Both the position numbers and the translations under genes were made by a program. Shown one piece after another: positions 59,561 to 64,000 of a stretch of 64,000 bases of DNA. The stretch covers positions 682,001 through 746,000 of the forward strand of contig JALLLS010000001.1 of the NCBI GenBank assembly GCA_025094145.1, in the 5' to 3' direction. The notes under the pieces are model-generated. The model saw nothing but the letters and a program-made list of their open reading frames with translations. It ran no database searches and was not told the origin of the DNA. Numbering within the stretch: the first letter of the stretch is position 1; each line of letters starts with the position of its first letter. This stretch comes from Spinellus fusiger (lineage: Eukaryota > Mucoromycota > Mucoromycetes > Mucorales > Phycomycetaceae).

Positions 59561-60850
59561 TTCAGATTCAGACCATAATTTTACCCTTGAAAGGTTTTTA
59601 TTTTATTTATTAAATATTCTTTATTTATTGCTTTTTCACTCTAATGTCTACCACATCTAACACCACCAAACACACCAAAAAGACTTCTTGGAAACAAGGA
59701 AAAATAAATAAATCGTGAAGACTATAATCATTGTCTCATTGATCAAAAGGCCTCTGTCAATGGGACCATCCAGGTTGCCATTTCTGCTAGGTTTGGAGTT
59801 TGTCAGCAGTCTATCCCTTGTATCGTAAAGAGATGCAAGGAAACTGGATGCTTCAAGGCCAAAAAATAGCACTGGGAGTAACCCCATTCTCAGTTAGAGA
59901 GACAAGAGAGAGAGAGAGAGAGGTTGCATCCCAATTGATAAGAAATTCATTTCAGACAATGGATCAGCTTTGCAAGCAAATGACCACCAACGTGTGTATG
60001 AACACTTTTAGAGAAATGATAAAGAGGATTGGCCTGTTTTCTTGCAAGGTGGTTAATAAACCCTTCTTTCACCAATAAGCACAAGAAGTTGAGACTTGCT
60101 TGGGCTAAGGATCATCTTCACTGGATTGAAGAAGACTGGAAGACAGTCATTTGGTCCAATGAGTCAAAGTACCAACTGATGAAGACCAACAACCACAACA
60201 GAGTGGTGCAAAGAAAGAAGGAGGAGCTGATATCAAAGAATGTTAAGCCCACTGGGAAGTTTGGAAGTGATAGTGTAATGGTGTGGGGTTCTTTCTCTGG
60301 TGAAGGTGTTGGAAGATTGGCACCTGTGACAGGCAGTATAGACAGTAGAAGATACATTGAGATCTTATAAGATAACCACTGCCCTGAACTGGCTTGACTC
60401 AAGGCACTGAATCCAGAGGTGGATTATGTTCTTCAAGAGGACAATGCCAGCTGCCACAAGAGTAGAGAGTCCAGGTTGTGGAAGTCACAAGAGAACATTG
60501 CCACTATGGAGGGGTGGCCCTCACAAAGCCCCGACCTCAACCCCATAAAACATTTATGGGAGGAGCTGGACAGGGCCATCAGAAAAAGTATGACTCCATC
60601 AAGCACTCTTCAATATTTGGAGGTGCTCTTGTTAGAGGAATGAGAGAATATTCCCAAGGACACTACAGACACCCTCATTGCCAGCATGCATTGGAGATGT
60701 AGGGCTGTTATAAAGGTCAAGGATAGAAACACCAAATATTAAGGGCTTCCACCCAATAAACCTGTATTTATTATCCTGTTGGCCTTATTTATACTTCATC
60801 CAATTCTCAAGTCTCTACTGTGTGTTTACTGCGTGTTTTTATGACAAAGA
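59561..60850 (+). mobile_element. Tc1-like element B, copy 2
   Basis: Inverted homologue of 30.6-32.1 kb. Begins TTCAGATTCAGACC; the outer about 27 bp of the terminal repeat (present at 37.0 kb) are missing. It contains the uninterrupted sequence TTATTAAATATTCTTTATT, where the other copy is split by a LINE, and lacks the 228-bp MITE. Confidence 0.78.
59645..60742 (+). pseudogene. Tc1-like transposase (element B, right copy)
   Basis: Open segments from an ATG at 59645 through a helix-turn-helix part (frameshifted at about 59710), then 60029-60370 with VIWSNESKY and 60419-60643 with YVLQEDNASCH and SPDLNPIKHLW, ending after a TGA at 60641 with a short tail to TAA at 60742. First Asp is Asn and the terminal Glu is Lys, as in the left copy. 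Inactive. Confidence 0.78.
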
Positions 60851-61319
60851 ATAAGTATTCTATATTAAAGAAACATATCGGAATGTGAAAACTCTACCTG
60901 AGATTCTGTGTAGCCACTGTATAAAATAAATTGACTTCAGGATTGTCCGAGTTGCTCTAAGTATCCCTCGTTGGATTTCGAATCACCACAGGATGAGGGT
61001 TATCTTTTTGGTGTCCTGGTTTCCTTGCTGAATTTATGGCCTTTTTAGATGTCTATTCTTAATTATCATTCTACTATCATCTCTACTCACTTCTCATCAT
61101 TTTTTCCTCATGTGAGGTTTTGTATTTCTCCGTCCCTCTGTTTCTCTCCTTTTTGCATTCATTCTTTCACTTTTGTATTTGAAGTGTTTCTATGTTTATT
61201 CTTATTTTTTCTCAAAAGTTCTCATAGGGTGGCTAACATGCCCAATGCGCAAATAGTAAATTAAACTAAAAAATAAAACAATACTTTGAACTGTAGTAAA
61301 GAGAACTTCAATAATTTAT
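60851..61319. other. Intergenic stretch
   Basis: Nothing recognisable between element B and repeat R3. Confidence 0.4.
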
Positions 61320-61560
61320 CATGGTGTTGTAAATGTGAATGTTTTTCCTCCCTTGAAGCACACATAAGACAAGGCAGGAAAATCTATCTCTGAATTTATA
61401 GAGAAGCTATTACTATATAACTTAGATCTTTGTAGCATAGACAAAAATATGTATATCAGTAGACCAAAAATCATACAATGAAATCTTTGAGAAATCTATC
61501 CTTTTAATTCAAACAAAACACACTTGTTTTTTTTGGGGTTTCCAATAATAGTATCAAAAG
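61320..61560 (+). repeat. Dispersed repeat R3, copy 2
   Basis: Same orientation as 21835-22075. Shared blocks TGTTGTAAATGTGAA and ATCATACAATGAAATCTTTG. Confidence 0.75.
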
Positions 61561-61619
61561 ACTTTCTTATATACGTTTTTGAGTAATTTCTATTGTCCTT
61601 CTAGTCTCCCAAGTACTAC

Positions 61620-64000
61620 TTCTCCTATTGCCATTTCACTAGAACAGTGACTGCAAGGTGTCAGAGATACCTGGCTCTCCTACATATGTACTTGGCCAAC
61701 CGTGTCTCTTTCTCTGAGGAAGAGAGAAGTAGCTGCAAAAAGAAGAAGAAATAATAGTAGAGGGAGAGATAGGAATGTCATCAAAAATCAATTGCCAATA
61801 AGCATGCCATAGTTCACCAAGCACACTGCCAATAATTTGGGAGCTTCTAATATTCAAGGGTTGGGAAGAAGTTTAAGAGAGAGCACATGGAATAGAACAT
61901 TGGATTGCCTAGGCGAACTGAAAGGAAAAAAAATGTATAAAGAGCACACCACACAGACCACTAGGCTGGAAACTCTACTAGAAAATGCTCAATAGTATCA
62001 GTGAATTGAGAGCAGACTCAACACTGTGGAGACAGAAGAAGTGTTGGTGAGATAGGGTGAATCAGAAATGTACGAGGAAGCTTAAATTGTAGTACCTAAT
62101 ACCAAATGTTGCAGCTGACATGACTCATTGGAAATTTCCAAAAGTCAAGCCAAAAATCAGAGGAGATACAAGGGACAGTAGGAGTGAGTGCAGAACTTGC
62201 AAAAAAAAATGGTGATAGGTACTTCTGGTCATTCTAGTAAGCTTTGGTGAAGCAAAAGAATGCCAAGATGTTGTCTGAAAGGATAGAACAGAATGGAAAT
62301 AAGCAGATATGAGACGAATGCCCACAGATCTAGCAGGAAGGCTGCATTGACATAGATGGCCCACTAGGGAATCAAAGTCATATGTATCTCGTACCAGTAG
62401 TTTGGTAAGGCCTGGATGGTAGACTGGAAGATCAATTGGAGAAGAAAAGGTGACAGATAGCAAGGGAGGTGTAAGGAGAGTAGCAGGAGAGAGAAGAACA
62501 TTATCTGTGATAGATGGTAGATGGGAAAAGGCGCAAAACAGCAGTGTAAAAATAGAGAAAGGCTCTTTGATAGAGTAAGTTCTCAGAGGAAGAAAGAAGA
62601 AAAGGAAGGCAATGATCTTGTATGCCAGTACAAGCAGCAAGAATCTCTTTAGAAAGGAACGAGATGGGCAGGGCCAGCAATCGAAGGTACAGTAATAGTG
62701 GTGTCAGCCAGCATAGTTGAAGAGCAGATTGTTGGACATAGGGATCCAAAATCCCAAGACCACCACTGGCCTGAGGAAGACAGAGTGTGGCAAATACAAT
62801 AAGAGAAAACATCTGTTTCATCAGAAACTTGCTAATGATAGACTGGAGTGAATGAAAGAAAGTACAAGAAAAAGGTGTGATGTGGATGACATGCCAAAGA
62901 GTAGAGAGAATGAGAGAATTAACAATGGTGGCTCTGCCACGAACTGAAAGAAAACGTTGGCTGCTCTTATCTTCCCAAGTAACTGTGCACAGGTAGATTG
63001 CCGTTTCCGTCAAGAACAAAGGAGGGGATACCCAAGGTAGACCAAAGCAGTAGGGCAAGTATTGTCAAACCAAGCTGTAATACCCGCCTCAGTGAGCAAT
63101 GACTGCCATTCAGGAAGAGGGCATCCAGAGAGAGAAAAGGCATGAGTTTTGTGAAGGTTCATCCTGGCATTGGATCTCTGTCCATATATTCTTAAGTGGT
63201 ATAGTATCTGTCCCAAGTCTCCTGGGTCCTGAAGAAAGACAGCTACATCATCAGCACAGGCTAGAACACAAAGAGAATATGTAGGAAGAGGAGCAGCTGC
63301 TGGTGATAGTGCAGGAGGAAGAAACCCTTTGAACATAGTGTCTTGCGGTACACTCAATAGAAATGGCTCCAGAATAAGATTAAAGAGAACAGAGGAAAGA
63401 TGATCACCCTGCTAAAGACCACAGCTTTGCATAACTGGTTGTGAGAGATGTCCATTGACATTGATGAAAATGTGACTAGAGAAGAAAAGAGCAGTGATAC
63501 TATCTACAAGAGATTGCAGAAAAGAGAAAACTAACAGTGTCTTGGTGAGCTAGGACAGATGAGCTCTATCATAAGCCTTTTCTTGATCAAGAAGAAGACC
63601 TATTGCTGTTGAGTTTGTGTTCTTTGCACGTTCCATGGACAGACAAACCAAGATTCCATTATTGGCAATAAATTGTCCAAGAAGAAAGCCAATTTGACAA
63701 GGGTTGATACAAATACCAGCTACTTTAACCATCCTCCCATTGACCAAACAAGTGAATACTTTTGCATCACAGTTGATCAAAGAGATGAGTTGCCAATTCC
63801 TCAAAGTAGAGAGATCACCTTTCTTGGGTAAAAGGCACATGCTAGTTTCCTGCCAAGAAGGAGGGATAAGAGAAGACAAAAGAGCATCGTTGTAGACCTG
63901 ACATACAAGACTGGCATAGTCTTGCTACCTGAATACTAAATCTAAAATACCATAGGGCAATCCATCTGAGCTAAGGCTACTGTACCAAAGAGCATGCCAA
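61620..64000 (-). mobile_element. LINE B, 3' part, degenerate; continues beyond window
   Basis: A diverged relative of LINE A. Reverse-transcriptase fragments: SLINCDAKVF and LLDQEKAYDRAHL (63550-63879), ACADDVAVFLQ (63010-63357, motif C), GRATIVNSLILSTLWHV and GGLGILDPYVQQSALQLCW (62501-63058). Many frameshifts and stops. The coding end resembles that of LINE A (WHAYWQLIFDD at about 61780). Its 5' part with endonuclease lies to the right of base 64000. Inactive. Confidence 0.82.

Noticed and set aside
1..64000. CRISPR arrays, bacterial operons or rRNA genes
   Set aside because: None seen; the tandem repeats lack unique spacers and all genes have a eukaryotic structure.

Overview
This window looks like nuclear DNA of an early-diverging fungus, most likely Mucoromycota (Mucorales). 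It is AT-rich, with many short introns (about 45-120 nt, usually near 60) and fungal gene types: an Hsf/Sfl1-like regulator, a Gcn4-like bZIP, GEP4 and a secreted pepsin-like protease. It also carries APE-type LINEs and a repeated gene family that I associate with Mucoromycota genomes. The species cannot be fixed from the sequence alone.

Left third (1-20.5 kb): mostly host genes. A partial MitoPLD/Zucchini-like phospholipase D gene (minus) has a long Asn-rich N-terminal extension. An AT-rich gap follows, holding one small unrecognised three-exon gene. Then come GEP4 (plus, mitochondrial phosphatidylglycerophosphate phosphatase), a two-intron gene of unknown function (minus), a 22-nt minisatellite, and a 37-exon VWA8 orthologue (minus). 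The VWA8 gene reconstructs to 1,907 codons with triple AAA and C-terminal VWA domains.

Middle (21.8-46 kb): a nest of mobile elements. From left to right it holds a tyrosine-recombinase fragment, a 2.85-kb element with 530-bp inverted repeats around a decayed transposase-like gene, LTR-like direct repeats and an initiator tRNA-Met. Next are one half of a two-gene DNA transposon (a DDE transposase with a convergent second gene), a mariner-like copy (A), and a Tc1-like copy (B) that carries a 228-bp MITE. The centrepiece is two LINE copies arranged head to head (32.1-41.95 kb). Their target-site duplications are swapped, which shows that the DNA between them was inverted by recombination. The complementary half of the two-gene transposon follows at 42.4-43.9 kb.

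Right third (46-64 kb): host genes resume. They are an HSF-type transcription factor (minus), a Gcn4/Cpc1-like bZIP with upstream ORFs (plus), a pepsin-like aspartic protease (plus) and a 10-exon PPIL1-type cyclophilin (minus); the last two converge 87 bp apart. Second copies of mariner A and Tc1-like B lie in between, and a diverged LINE runs off the right edge.

Exon coordinates were worked out by hand from splice signals and reading-frame continuity. Family calls rest on motifs recognised by eye. No database search was run.
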